In this document: positions 1 to 10,400 of the stretch, piece by piece | Numbering within the stretch: the stretch's first letter is position 1 | How the letters are laid out: each line of letters begins with the position of its first letter | DNA from: an uncultured Alistipes sp. | GTDB lineage: Bacteria; Bacteroidota; Bacteroidia; Bacteroidales; Rikenellaceae | Direction: 5' to 3' | Length of the DNA: 64,000 bases | Assembly (NCBI GenBank): GCA_944321945.1 | Contig: CALUNE010000003.1 | Span: 124,001-188,000, forward strand | Notes under the pieces: generated by a model | What the model was told of the DNA's origin: nothing | Databases searched by the model: none | Seen by the model: only the letters and a program-made list of their open reading frames with translations | Made by a program: the position numbers and the translations under genes

Positions 1-2
1 CC

Positions 3-2192
3 GCTCCGCAGAGCATCCCGCTGACGATGAAACCCTACAGCGCGGTCATGGAGCTGATCCTTCCCGGCACGGGCCAGCATGTCCGGAGCCTCGACATCGC
101 CCCCGTCACGGAGAGTGATCTGACGGGCGGCTTCTCGGCCGAACTGACCATCTCGACCGACGGAAGTTCGACGACGAAGAGCGCCGGCAAGAGCCTGCAC
201 CTCGACTTCTCGGGCGACGAGGGCGACTTTCTGGCCCTGACCTCGAGCCAGAAGATCCTCATCCCGATGGGCGACTTCCAGCTCGCGGCGGGCGACGGCC
301 TGCGCCTGACCTTCACCATGGAGGACGGCGCCACGAAAAACCGCACGATCTGCGCCGGCGAAGCCTTCAACTCCTGGACCGAACTCGAGGGCGTGAAGTA
401 CTACCAGCACATGACCCTGCAGCTCACCTCGCTCGAGCAGATGGAGAGCATCCTCTACGAGACGTTCGGCAACGAGGGCAACTCCTCGCCGCTCGAATCG
501 ACCGGCGCCGGAAGCCTCTATCAGCTGGCCAAATACTACACGGGATACCAGCCGACGGGCGTCGGTTCGAAGAGCGTGGCCTACTGGTCGGGCATGCGCG
601 TGGATCTGCGCCAGAACGCCTTCCGCACCGACGATTCGCAGCCCGACGACAGCTACATGTACTTCGGCAACACGAACAACAACGTCGTCGGCGGATCGGG
701 AACGATCACCGACATCGCCGGCTACACCGCCTGTGCCGACGTCAACGGGCGTCTGAGCTTCTACCTCTGCAACGTCAACATCGGCAAGGGGTGCGAAAAG
801 GCCCAGCTGAGTTTCGACGTCAAGACCTCGGGTCACACCAACGTCGTGGCCAGCTGCGGCGAGCAACCCTTCTACGACGCGCTGAAGAACCTCATCCGGG
901 TGGAATACACGCTCGACTACGGCAAAACGTGGCAGGATATGACCAACCTGAGCGGCACGTCGACTTCGTCGGAGATCTGGCGCTACTCGACCGAAACGAT
1001 CGACCTGTCGGGCTACAACGACGAATTCATCACCTTCCGCATCCGGGCCACGATGAAGCAGACGCTCAACATCGACAACCTTTCGGTCGAGACCATCGGC
1101 GGCACGCCGACCGAAAACACGGCCCCCTCGGTTGTCGAAGTCTACCGCCAGACCCCGACGACGGCCTATCTCGTCTGCCGTCCGGCCGCCTCGACGAAGA
1201 TGACCGCGGCCGACATGCAGAGCGTCGTCCCCTACGTGGGCAACGCCAACCAGTCGCTGAACGCCTGGCCGGATTTCGAGGTCCGCAACATCGACGAAAC
1301 CTACCAGGTCTTCGAGATCCTGCTCCGGGGGCTCGAAACCTACGGCAACGAACTCCACGTGGCGCTGAACTGGAACGGTCAGACCGGCGGCCGGAAATCC
1401 TTCTACGAATCCTTCTCGAACGAGATCTTCAGCGTCAACTTCGACCGCTTCACCAACGGCGCGAACCCCGTGAAGTCGATCGAACTGGGCTGGCAGCTCA
1501 GCGGCAGCATCTCGACCTTCGCCTCGCCGAACGGCTCCGGATCGAAGGATTACGACACCAAGTACAGCCGCCAGTTCGACACCCATAACCCGGCCCGCCG
1601 TCAGGAGGTCTTCGCCTCCTACAAGACCGCTCCCGAGGGCGGTATCATGGCCGGAGGCACGGTTCACCGCGGCACGAACAACATGGAAGCCTGGTTCCGC
1701 AACACGGAGGGCATCACCACCAGTCCCGACGTCACGACCGACGGCGCCATCTCGGCCGGCAAGTTCTTCAAATACGACTGCGAGATGGACGGCTGGACCG
1801 GCCAGCTGATCTACGAACTCGAGGGCTACATCCAGCTCGGCACCGGCTCGACGAAGGGCTGGGACGAGGCCGTGGAGAGCAACCGCACGTTCCTCTGCAC
1901 ACCGAAGATCGGCACGGCTGCCATTCCGGAGGGTTCGACCGCCGCCGTCGAATTCTCGTTCGAGGTGGCCAAATACGACAGTTCGTCGGTCAACGAGGTG
2001 GAGGTGATCCGCATCGAGGGCGACACGAAGAGTTCGCTCGGCCGCTTCCCGAACGGCAGCTACGGAGCCTTCAAGAAGAATACGGTGATGATCCCCGACG
2101 CCACGAGCGAGACCCGACTGCTCATCGGCGCCCCGTCGGGAACGACCTCCGGCGGCCGCTTCTTTGTCGACAACATCACCCTGCGCAAATAG
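3..2192 (+). CDS. Surface protein with two jelly-roll (choice-of-anchor-like) modules, 5' end cut by window
   Basis: The frame is open from base 3, upstream of the first in-window ATG at 27, so the gene almost certainly starts outside the window. At least 729 residues are visible. The first ~110 are beta-rich and Thr/Ser-rich, like fimbrillin-type adhesin domains. Two segments, roughly residues 165-365 and 490-721, look like jelly-roll modules: each begins with aromatic-rich strands and ends in a D-N-[IL]-[ST] strand (IDNLSVETIGG and RFFVDNITLRK), typical of Bacteroidota choice-of-anchor domains. No catalytic motif is visible. A secreted or surface-anchored adhesin or glycan-binding protein is inferred. 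A lipoprotein gene follows on the same strand, but a strong hairpin (2220-2250) separates them. Confidence 0.6.
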   Translation, partial: APQSIPLTMKPYSAVMELILPGTGQHVRSLDIAPVTESDLTGGFSAELTISTDGSSTTKSAGKSLHLDFSGDEGDFLALTSSQKILIPMGDFQLAAGDGLRLTFTMEDGATKNRTICAGEAFNSWTELEGVKYYQHMTLQLTSLEQMESILYETFGNEGNSSPLESTGAGSLYQLAKYYTGYQPTGVGSKSVAYWSGMRVDLRQNAFRTDDSQPDDSYMYFGNTNNNVVGGSGTITDIAGYTACADVNGRLSFYLCNVNIGKGCEKAQLSFDVKTSGHTNVVASCGEQPFYDALKNLIRVEYTLDYGKTWQDMTNLSGTSTSSEIWRYSTETIDLSGYNDEFITFRIRATMKQTLNIDNLSVETIGGTPTENTAPSVVEVYRQTPTTAYLVCRPAASTKMTAADMQSVVPYVGNANQSLNAWPDFEVRNIDETYQVFEILLRGLETYGNELHVALNWNGQTGGRKSFYESFSNEIFSVNFDRFTNGANPVKSIELGWQLSGSISTFASPNGSGSKDYDTKYSRQFDTHNPARRQEVFASYKTAPEGGIMAGGTVHRGTNNMEAWFRNTEGITTSPDVTTDGAISAGKFFKYDCEMDGWTGQLIYELEGYIQLGTGSTKGWDEAVESNRTFLCTPKIGTAAIPEGSTAAVEFSFEVAKYDSSSVNEVEVIRIEGDTKSSLGRFPNGSYGAFKKNTVMIPDATSETRLLIGAPSGTTSGGRFFVDNITLRK

Positions 2193-2219
2193 GACGCACT
2201 CACCCGGAATCCGCGCTGG

Positions 2220-2250
2220 AAGGGTACCCCGTTCGGACGGGGTACCCTTT
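2220..2250 (+). terminator. Hairpin terminator after the first surface protein gene
   Basis: An 11-bp perfect stem (AAGGGTACCCC with GGGGTACCCTT) around an 8-base loop, 28 bases after the stop codon, ending in a short T run. The T tract is weak, so termination may be partial. Confidence 0.6.
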
Positions 2251-2318
2251 GCGGCGGAATGATCCGGCCTCCGGACCCGGTCCGCGGTCCATGTACGATT
2301 CATTCAAAAACACAGATT

Positions 2319-3734
2319 ATGTCTACACGAAACAACCTTCTCACATTCAGCGCCCTGCTCGCGGCAATCCTGCTGTCGTGCGTGTCGTGCAAGGGCGACG
2401 AACCCACGGACGAGCCCACCGTTCCTCCCGTTCAGCACACCGTCGAATCGCTCGTTCTTTCGGTCGAACAACTGCGGCTGATCCAGGGAAGCCGGGCCAC
2501 GATCACCGTGACGGCCGTGCGGTACGACGACGGCACGACCGGCACGATCGATCCCGGCGAGGTAAGCTGGGAATCCGACGATCCGCAGATCGCGTCGGTC
2601 ACGCAGTCGGGCGAGGTGACGGGGCTCCAGGCGGGCGAAACCCGCATCACGGCCCGCGCGGCCGAAATCACGGCCTCGGTCCCGGTGACGGTCAAGGCCG
2701 GTGAAAGCACCACGGGGCTCGACGCGCCGTTCTCGGCCTCGAACATCTACTCCATGGGGCAGTATCTGACCAGCAACACGGTGATCCAGGGCTTCGACAT
2801 CGTCGACGACGGCACGATCTACTACATGCAGATCGCCGGCAACTACGCCCATCGGCTGTCGGTCATCCCGGCATCGCCGAATGCCTCGGGCTTTGAAAAC
2901 GTCTACAGCGAGAGCATGTCGCTGGACTACTTCGGCCACGGCACGAACTATGCCATCGAACAGGCCGACGACGGTCTCTACATCTGGACGGGCTGCTACG
3001 CCTCGAAGAATGCGAGCGGCCAGTACTGGAACAGCCAGACCATCGCCCGGGTGAAGTTCGAGGCCGGGAAGCGGGTCACCCCGAAGGAGTGCACCACGCA
3101 GTTCTACATGGGGCCGTTCAAGGAGCTGCATCCGGCCATCGACGTGGAGAACGACGTGCTGGCGATCAACTACCCGACGTCGCACCCCACCGAACCGCGC
3201 CGGTTCCGGATGTATCGTCTGAGCGAGGCCATGGCCCTGCCGATGTCGGCCGTGACGCTTCAGTCGCTGACCTACGGCGGCGGTGCGGCGGACGATCCGC
3301 AGGTGACCGAATCCCCGAAGATCTACGCCCGGGATCTGCGGAAGCTGACCCCGCTGGGCGAGTTCGGCATCCCGAACCAATCGCTGGCCGAGACGCCCGA
3401 CGACGTCTCCTACTACGCCTGGCAGGGTTTCGAGGTCAACGACGGGCTGATCTACTACTTCGAGGGCGAGGGCAAGAACGACGGAACCCCTTCGGCGGCC
3501 TACGTGACGATCTACGATTTTGCGGGCAATGTGGTCGAGCGCCGCACGGCCGTCACGGCCGCCTCGGATCTGCAGACGCTGGCCTCGCTGGGGATCACCG
3601 CCTCGGGATACATGGAGGCCGAAGGGATCAAGGTCCGCAACGGGAAACTCTACCTGGGATTCGCCTCGCGGGATTCGAAAACCGACGGTTCGAAATACCG
3701 GGCCAACGTCTTCGAATACGCCCGCGTCGAATAA
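2319..3734 (+). CDS. Lipoprotein with BIG2 Ig-like domain and beta-propeller-like domain
   Basis: 471 residues from the ATG at 2319. An earlier in-frame ATG at 2259 would put 20 charged residues before the signal peptide. The N-terminus is a lipoprotein signal (hydrophobic LLTFSALLAAILLSC, then CVSCKGDEP). Residues ~30-125 match a bacterial Ig-like group 2 domain (ends with GEVTGLQAGETRITARA). The remainder has regularly spaced aromatic/Gly beta-strands with phrases such as GTIYYMQIAG, LYIWTGCYA and WQGFEVNDGLIYYFEG, resembling the TagC/helveticin-type propeller found in some Firmicutes and phage proteins. That family call is from memory of the pattern and tentative. Likely outer-membrane anchored and surface exposed; substrate unknown. 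Confidence 0.65.
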   Translation: MSTRNNLLTFSALLAAILLSCVSCKGDEPTDEPTVPPVQHTVESLVLSVEQLRLIQGSRATITVTAVRYDDGTTGTIDPGEVSWESDDPQIASVTQSGEVTGLQAGETRITARAAEITASVPVTVKAGESTTGLDAPFSASNIYSMGQYLTSNTVIQGFDIVDDGTIYYMQIAGNYAHRLSVIPASPNASGFENVYSESMSLDYFGHGTNYAIEQADDGLYIWTGCYASKNASGQYWNSQTIARVKFEAGKRVTPKECTTQFYMGPFKELHPAIDVENDVLAINYPTSHPTEPRRFRMYRLSEAMALPMSAVTLQSLTYGGGAADDPQVTESPKIYARDLRKLTPLGEFGIPNQSLAETPDDVSYYAWQGFEVNDGLIYYFEGEGKNDGTPSAAYVTIYDFAGNVVERRTAVTAASDLQTLASLGITASGYMEAEGIKVRNGKLYLGFASRDSKTDGSKYRANVFEYARVE

Positions 3735-4067
3735 GGAGGAGGGCACGCACCGACGATCAGACGGGGAGGGGCATGCGGCGTGTGCGCAACCGATTTCACC
3801 CGTCCGATCGGCAACAACCTCCGGCATGCGATCGGTAACAGGATTGTTTCCCGCCGGATTTCAGGCGCAAACGCATACCGACCCGGAGTGAAGAGCGGGT
3901 CGATCCAGATTCCGGACCCGAATCGTCCCCTATCGAGACACTCCACGCGGCGGTATCCGGCGACATCCGCCCCATCCTCTACACGATGAAAGGCCCCAAA
4001 TGGAGACGGCAATCACACCACAGTGCGATTGCCGTCTTCTCATAATCGATTATTCCTCAAGAGCCAA
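3735..4067. other. Intergenic region between convergent genes
   Basis: 333 bases between a plus-strand lipoprotein gene and the minus-strand end of the PUL. No supported ORF or RNA gene. Only the inverted repeat at 4002-4039 stands out. Composition changes here from GC-rich to the more AT-rich PUL block. Confidence 0.6.
4002..4039. terminator. Inverted repeat between convergent genes, probable bidirectional terminator
   Basis: A 13-bp stem, AGACGGCAATC pairing with GATTGCCGTCT plus flanking pairs, with a 12-base loop. It sits between the plus-strand lipoprotein gene and the minus-strand PUL lipoprotein. Flanking T runs are short. Confidence 0.6.
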
Positions 4068-5378
4068 TCACTCAGAGACCTTGACCGTTACCGATGCCGT
4101 ACTCCGTTTGGCCGGATAATTGTCCGGAGAATTTCCCCGGTCCTCGGAATAGTCGATACCGGAATGCTGCTTGTTCCCGACATTCGTTGCAAGGGCCGTT
4201 ATGGTAAATTCACCAGCCTCCGTATATACGTACTCATAAACCTGGGAGATGCCGCTCGTCGAATAGACCGAACCCAGATTGACTCCGGTATTCCAGGGTT
4301 CATATTCATTGGTTCCCATCTCCAGGAAGGAGATGTAGACATCGCCCTGGAAACCCGTATAGTTCACATAATCGGCCTCTTTTACGGGAAGTCCGGTATC
4401 CGGGTCCAGTTCGCAGTTATAGGTCTCCTGAACGCCGTCTCCATCCAGGTCATACTTCCAGGGAGAATCCGCGGCTCCCTCCTGTGCGCACCGATAGGTC
4501 GAATACAGATCGATCTGACGGATCACCAGTTTTTCTCCGCAATCGAGGAACGGTTTTAAATAAGAGTCATTATTATACAGGTCAGCCAGCTGATAGAAGC
4601 CTTCGGTCGGGCGGCCCGACAACGGATCATTGGTCTGGGTAACGGCCCAATAGCGATCCGAAACCTGTGCACACCGCTCGTATTGATACCCGGCAGGGGT
4701 TCCGTTGTAATCTTCGAGCTGTTCCGTGTGCAGACCGAAGTAGGCCGGGACCTTGATATTATTGGCATATTTCCGCACGGCCTTGTCCTCGTCACAAGCG
4801 ACATACCGCGATTCGATGATCGAAAAACCCGGTTGATTCTCCAATCCTCCGAAAAGATGGATATCCGGCTTGATCCGGAATCCCGACGGTATTCGTCGAT
4901 CCGTCACCGTGAATTTCAACTGATTGGTACCCGGATAACTCATCAGCATCAAGGCCTCGGGGAAATCATCCTTTTCATACCGGACGAGCTGGACATTCTC
5001 AACAGCCCCGAAGAATTCAAAATCACGATAGACCTCATCCATCGTATTATAGTCCTTGAAGTACTTGTAATACAAGGTCTTCTCTCCATTCTTCGCGTAC
5101 GACACCCGGTAGCAGGTATCGCTGAAGGACTCCCAGTCATGATCCATTATGGCCTTGATCCGCGACCGTTCAAAACGATGTCCTTCATCTCCCGTATACA
5201 ACGAAACATACTGTCCATTGGATTGTACCGTAATCCTTACCACATCCCCTACCGAGGGATTGGCCGGTTCCACGGAAATTGTAACCGAGGGTGCGGAGAT
5301 ATCATCCCCGTATTTCTGGCAAGACGGCAGAAACAACACACCCGCCGAAATAATCAACCCTGAAATGATCTTTTTCAT
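4068..5378 (-). CDS. PUL-associated surface lipoprotein (SusE/F position), function unassigned
   Basis: 436 residues from the ATG at 5378; a TTG three codons upstream is a weaker start. The lipoprotein signal is MKKIISGLIISAGVLFLPSC, followed by QKYGDD. Residues ~30-120 look like an Ig/PKD-type fold (VTISVEPANPSVGDVVRITV). The C-terminus is also beta-rich and ends in a strand resembling a second Ig-like domain (AGEFTITALATN ... STASVTVKVSE). A Ca-binding-like stretch DLDGDGVQE occurs near residue 310. Gene position, directly downstream of SusD, is where surface glycan-binding proteins usually sit, and that is the inferred role. I do not recognise a named family with certainty (possibly DUF5017-like). 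Confidence 0.6.
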   Translation of the reverse strand: MKKIISGLIISAGVLFLPSCQKYGDDISAPSVTISVEPANPSVGDVVRITVQSNGQYVSLYTGDEGHRFERSRIKAIMDHDWESFSDTCYRVSYAKNGEKTLYYKYFKDYNTMDEVYRDFEFFGAVENVQLVRYEKDDFPEALMLMSYPGTNQLKFTVTDRRIPSGFRIKPDIHLFGGLENQPGFSIIESRYVACDEDKAVRKYANNIKVPAYFGLHTEQLEDYNGTPAGYQYERCAQVSDRYWAVTQTNDPLSGRPTEGFYQLADLYNNDSYLKPFLDCGEKLVIRQIDLYSTYRCAQEGAADSPWKYDLDGDGVQETYNCELDPDTGLPVKEADYVNYTGFQGDVYISFLEMGTNEYEPWNTGVNLGSVYSTSGISQVYEYVYTEAGEFTITALATNVGNKQHSGIDYSEDRGNSPDNYPAKRSTASVTVKVSE

Positions 5379-5434
5379 GATTATCAACTTTTATTCGACA
5401 TTCTTAAAATTGGTATGGCTGCAAAATGCCTCTG

Positions 5435-7447
5435 CTAAAAATAACCGGGATTTTGCGGCATTTCGGGGTAGAAGGTCAGTTCCGTATAGGGTATTGGCAT
5501 CAATACCTTGTATATCAGTTCGTCATTGAACATGTGCCACATGTATTCATTCCGCGCGGGGTCTCCGTAAAACGCCTCCCCCTGAAGCGGATCGTGATAA
5601 CGGCAGATATCGTTCATATCCTCCATCAAAACGTCCGGATAACGGGCAAGATCCAGCCATCCGCAGTCATCCTCCATGGCAAGCTCCCTCAACCGTTCAT
5701 AGAGCAGCTCCTTGATGGCATGGTCCTGAGTGATGGTTTCGGGGATGGCCAGAACAGAGCCCGGAATATAGGTATAGGCCGCATCCCCCTGATTGACGAA
5801 CATGTCCCGGGTCGTACTCTGATTGCAGGCACGGTCTCTCAACACATTGATGGAGCGAATTCCTTCCACCACGGAGCCGGACATGATCTGTGCCTCGGCC
5901 TTCAGAAGATACACTTCGGCCAGTCGGAGAATCGGATAATCAACACCTCCGTAGGAGATATCGAACGTCGAGGAGAGTTCCGACGGGTTGGGATTCCGGA
6001 ACTTGCCCATCTTCCACCAGTTACATTTCCACAGACCGGGAGCATCCAGTCCGTTCTTCTGCGAGGTCCACCACTCCAGTTCGTGGGTTTCAAGGGTCCT
6101 GGCCATCACCTTTTTCTGATCACTCGTGTAATCTTGTACACGACCCGGCTCGATATAGAACTCCGGACCGAGAAAACGTCCGGCCGGTTCAAACACCCAA
6201 AGGCCGTTGGGATCTCCGTCGGCAGAACCCGTCACCCAACCCTTGACCGAAGACCACATGCGTCTCGTCGAATCTCCGGTCAATGTATATTTCTGATTGA
6301 TTTCATACAGATTTATCAAATCATTCGGAGTTGTTCCCGGTTTCGGAGAGACATCGTTGAATCGGTCCACCTGGCCATAGTCCAGACAAACATCCTTGAG
6401 CGAATAATCATGATCCCACATGGGAATGTCATAAAGCAGCGTCAGCCAGGATGTCAGATCCTTGCCGCCCGGAGCACCGTTCTTGCCGGGGCCCGGAAAC
6501 CCGATGGGAATCATGTTGCCGGTTCCCTTGCCCTCGAAAGCGACGGCACTGAGAATCATTTCATCGGTCTGTTTGGTGAACACCGCGGGATAATAGTCCT
6601 CCAGCTTATAACTGCCATACTCTCCGGAGATGATATCATCCGCCATCTCGATCGCATCGGCATACAACTGGGAAATCTCATACTGGCTCGATGCCGTCTC
6701 GTTGATTTTGTCTCCGATTCTCTCCGCACGCCGCAAATAAGAAGCGTGGAAAACCTTCACCTTCACGGTCAAAGCGGCCACGGCGCCCTGCGTCACGCGT
6801 CCATAACCAATTCCGGAGGTATTCTTTTCACAATGCGTCAAGGCAAAGTCCAGCTCTTCATACAGGAATTTGAACATCTCCTCTCGGGTCGCCCGGGGAA
6901 CATATTCGGGAGTCGGTCCCGTCGGCTTGAGGATAAGAGGAACGCCTCCGAAATACCGGTAGAGATTGAAATAGGCATACGCCCGCAGAAAACGGGTCTC
7001 GGCCTCCAGTCGATCGGCCGGCTGGATGGATGAGTCGAAATTGTCAAACCCCGAACTGGAATAGGTCGAGTTCAGGTTGTCCCGGTGCAATTCCATATTT
7101 TCCAGGATGGCATTGGCCTGGGCGATAAAGCTATAATGCGTCGACCAGATGCTGCGCGGCGTACTCGACTGATTGTTCAGATCGAACGGGCCGACATTGA
7201 TTATGGACGGCATGTCGAACCGTGCGCTTCCGTTCAATCCATTGTCATTATTACCAAGTCTGGCATACAGGATGGCAACATTGCGCAGTGCGCCGTCGTA
7301 AGTCTCATATACGGTCTCTACCGGAAGCTCCGTCTTGGGCATCTGGTTGAAAAAGTCCTCGCATGAAGTCAAAAATGCAAAGGATGCAAGCATTGCCCAA
7401 AAACCAGGCTGCAGCTTCTTGTATATTGATTTCATATTCCGTATCAT
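5435..7447 (-). CDS. SusD/RagB family outer-membrane glycan-binding lipoprotein
   Basis: 670 residues. ATG codons at 7447 and 7435 are both possible; 7435 (MKSIYKK) gives the tidier signal peptide. The lipobox is FLTSC followed by EDFFNQMPKTEL, the classic start of SusD proteins. Helical TPR-like segments (LEAETRFLRAYAYFNLYRYFGGVPLI), the downstream PILRLAEVYLLKAEA motif and the C-terminal ELTFYPEMPQNPGY are family hallmarks. SusD proteins cap the SusC transporter at the cell surface and bind oligosaccharide. The gene follows susC with at most 20 bases between them, indicating one transcript. The size is large for the family, consistent with a complex glycan; the ligand cannot be read from sequence. 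Confidence 0.93.
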   Translation of the reverse strand: MIRNMKSIYKKLQPGFWAMLASFAFLTSCEDFFNQMPKTELPVETVYETYDGALRNVAILYARLGNNDNGLNGSARFDMPSIINVGPFDLNNQSSTPRSIWSTHYSFIAQANAILENMELHRDNLNSTYSSSGFDNFDSSIQPADRLEAETRFLRAYAYFNLYRYFGGVPLILKPTGPTPEYVPRATREEMFKFLYEELDFALTHCEKNTSGIGYGRVTQGAVAALTVKVKVFHASYLRRAERIGDKINETASSQYEISQLYADAIEMADDIISGEYGSYKLEDYYPAVFTKQTDEMILSAVAFEGKGTGNMIPIGFPGPGKNGAPGGKDLTSWLTLLYDIPMWDHDYSLKDVCLDYGQVDRFNDVSPKPGTTPNDLINLYEINQKYTLTGDSTRRMWSSVKGWVTGSADGDPNGLWVFEPAGRFLGPEFYIEPGRVQDYTSDQKKVMARTLETHELEWWTSQKNGLDAPGLWKCNWWKMGKFRNPNPSELSSTFDISYGGVDYPILRLAEVYLLKAEAQIMSGSVVEGIRSINVLRDRACNQSTTRDMFVNQGDAAYTYIPGSVLAIPETITQDHAIKELLYERLRELAMEDDCGWLDLARYPDVLMEDMNDICRYHDPLQGEAFYGDPARNEYMWHMFNDELIYKVLMPIPYTELTFYPEMPQNPGYF

Positions 7448-7454
7448 AACTCAA

Positions 7455-10400
7455 TCAAAACTTAAAATTCAACGTGAAGGTATGGGTCCTTGCGTAGGGA
7501 TACGACGAAATATCCACACCGGAAAGGATTCTGTTGTCGATGGAACTTCCGCTGCTGACTTCAGGATCATATCCGGAATAGTTCGTCAGGCAAAATACGT
7601 TGTTCACCGAATAGGTGAGCGAGAGATCCCGGATTCTCCACTTGTTCAACAGCGAAGAGGGAAGATGGAACGTGACCGCAAGATTGTTCATCTTGAAGAA
7701 GGAGCCGTCCTCCACCATCTCCGAGGTGCTTGCCGCCCACATGTAGCCCGACCAGTCCATGGCTCCAGGGCCGGTAAAGGTCCCCGAGGTGTTGTTTGCA
7801 AACCATTCATTTTTATAGTAGGAAGCGACCTTGTTGCGGATGTCTCCATGATTCATCAGTTCATAGAAATTGCCGTTGATGATGTCATTCCCGTATGACC
7901 AGGAGAAATCCATCGCCACATCAATGAACCGCCACGAGAAGAAGGTATTGAAACCTCCGATAAACTTCGGATTCACACATCCGATCACCGTTCGGTCCTC
8001 GATGGTGATCTGGCCGTCGCCGTTTACATCGACAAAGGAGGGGAATCCGTAGGGAGCCTCCCGCTCGGTCGCATACCACCAGCTTGAATCGGTACTTCCC
8101 ACGCCGTTATTGTCCAGATACCAGTTGCTGCGGATTCCCTCCATCTGCAGGCCGTAAAACAGGCCCAACGGAAGCCCCTCCTTGATAAGGACATTCTCCG
8201 AACTGGAGGCCGAACCCACGTCCCGACTCTCGAGCATCATGTCATCATTGCCGAGGCTGAGCACCTTGGAGACATTGGAACTGAAATTGACAGAGGCCGT
8301 CCACAGAATATCCTTCGTCTCCAGAATCCGTCCTCCGAGACTGACCTCAAAGCCCCTGTTCCGTACCGAACCCACGTTCCTTGTTACCGTCTCATATCCC
8401 GAAAGCATCGGAAGGTGCTGATTCAGCAGCATATCCCAGGTCGTCTTGGTATAGAGGTCCATGGTAAAGTTAAGCCGGCCGCCAAACATGTCGAGATCGA
8501 TACCGCCATTGAACTCCTCGGTTGTTTCCCAGCCCACGTAGGGATTCACCATCCGGTTCAGATACAGAGACGGGATATTGGTCGTGCCGAACACCCCGTA
8601 ACGGTCTCCGGACTCCAGCGTATTCACGTATCCATACGAGGAGATCTGATCATTGCCGACCTGTCCATAACTCAAACGAAGTTTCAGATTGGAAACGTTG
8701 CGGGACAGCCATCCGGAGTTCTTGAAGAAGGACTCTTCCGAGACTCTCCACGCAAAGGCCCCCGACGGGAAGAAGCCCCAGCGGTTGGAGGGCGCGAACT
8801 TGGATGAGGCGTCGGCTCGGAGCGAAGCCTTGAAAAGATACTTGTCGGCATAGGAATAATTGGCCATCAGCACACCCGACATCATGGCCACCTTCTCATA
8901 CTCCACCGTGGGAGGCGTAACGTGAGAACCGCTTTCCGCGGCATAGATGCCGTGCCAGCCAAGATCCGTATTGAAATGGGTGAAATCCTGACTGTACAAG
9001 TTATACTCATTGGTATTGACCTCATAAACGGCATTGACACTGACCCGGTGTTTGCCGTTAAAGGTCTTGTTGAAGCCGACCTGCCCCATTCCGCGCAATG
9101 TCAGTCCGGATTCGGTTCCGTACGTAGCCTTTCCGCCATTGTCGTATCCGGCCTGTATCGTTTCGGGGATGAAATGCTTCGTCTCGGATTTTGGGATTCG
9201 TATGCCGAAGCTGCCCTTCACAAACCAGTTCTCGTGAAGATTCCAGACCAGCTCCGCCTGCCCCGAGAGATTGTCATTGATCTTTTGATAATCGATATCC
9301 GTCAGTTTGCGCCACGGATTATCCATTTTCCCCGTATAGTACAGGTTGTCGTCTATATCCTGGAAGGTCCACTCCCTGGGAATCAGCGGCGAGAAGGTCT
9401 GGATCTCATTGAACAGATTGTCTTCAATCCAGAAAGCGCCCGTGCGGATACCCCTGTCAAATGCAAGATTGGTATTGAGGCTCAGGTTTTTCAGGATCTT
9501 GAACGTCGTATTGGTCTGGAAATAGAACTTGTTGAAGCCGGTATTGATGGCAATACCATCCTCATTCGTATAGGAGAATGTCGTGGCATTCTGGATCTTA
9601 TCGGTACCTCCCCGGTAGGAGACCTCATAATTCTGTTTTACGGCATTGCGCAGACAGAAATCCGGATAAAACTGGAATCGTCCCGGATCCGTTTCCCATA
9701 TCCGGTTTTTATACTCTTCATAGAAATCGGTATTCTCCCAATGCTGATTCATGACCTGCGAACGCATGTATGCCCGCATATAGTCTTCAGCGCCAAGCAT
9801 CTCTATCTCATTGGCGATTGAACTGACACCCACGGAAGCCTTGAACGAAACCTCACTCATGCCCTCAGATCCTTTCTTGGTGGTAATCAGCACGACGCCA
9901 TTTGCGCCCTGGGCACCATAGATGGCCGTGGAAGAGACATCCTTCAGGATGGATATACTCTCAATCGCATCCGGCGAGATCGTGGAGAGCGGACTGTCAT
10001 ACGGATTGTCGGAAATCGGATATGGGAAACCGTCCACCACATACAAGGGGGCGCTGCCGGCCGTAATGGAGCTGGCTCCGCGAATCTTCACCGTTATACC
10101 GCCACCCGGCGCGCCGTCGTTGTTCATCACCTGCACGCCGGCGAATTTTCCTTTCAGGGCCTGTTCCGTACTGAACGGATTCGTTTTCATCAGATTGTCG
10201 GACGAAATGCTGGCCACCGAACCGGTCAGATCCACCTTCCGCTGACTCTGATAACCGGTCACGACAACCTCATCGAGCGCCAGATTGTCCGACGTCATCA
10301 CCACATCGACAACAGAGCGGCTTCCGACCGTTTTTTCCAGGGACTTCATGCCGATCATGGTAAAAACGAGAACGTCTTTGTCCGAGACCTTTCTCAGTTC

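Noticed and set aside
3735-4067. Second attachment site matching the tRNA-Ser 3' end
   Set aside because: Looked for GGTTCGAATCCCTC or its complement near the far PUL boundary and did not find it.
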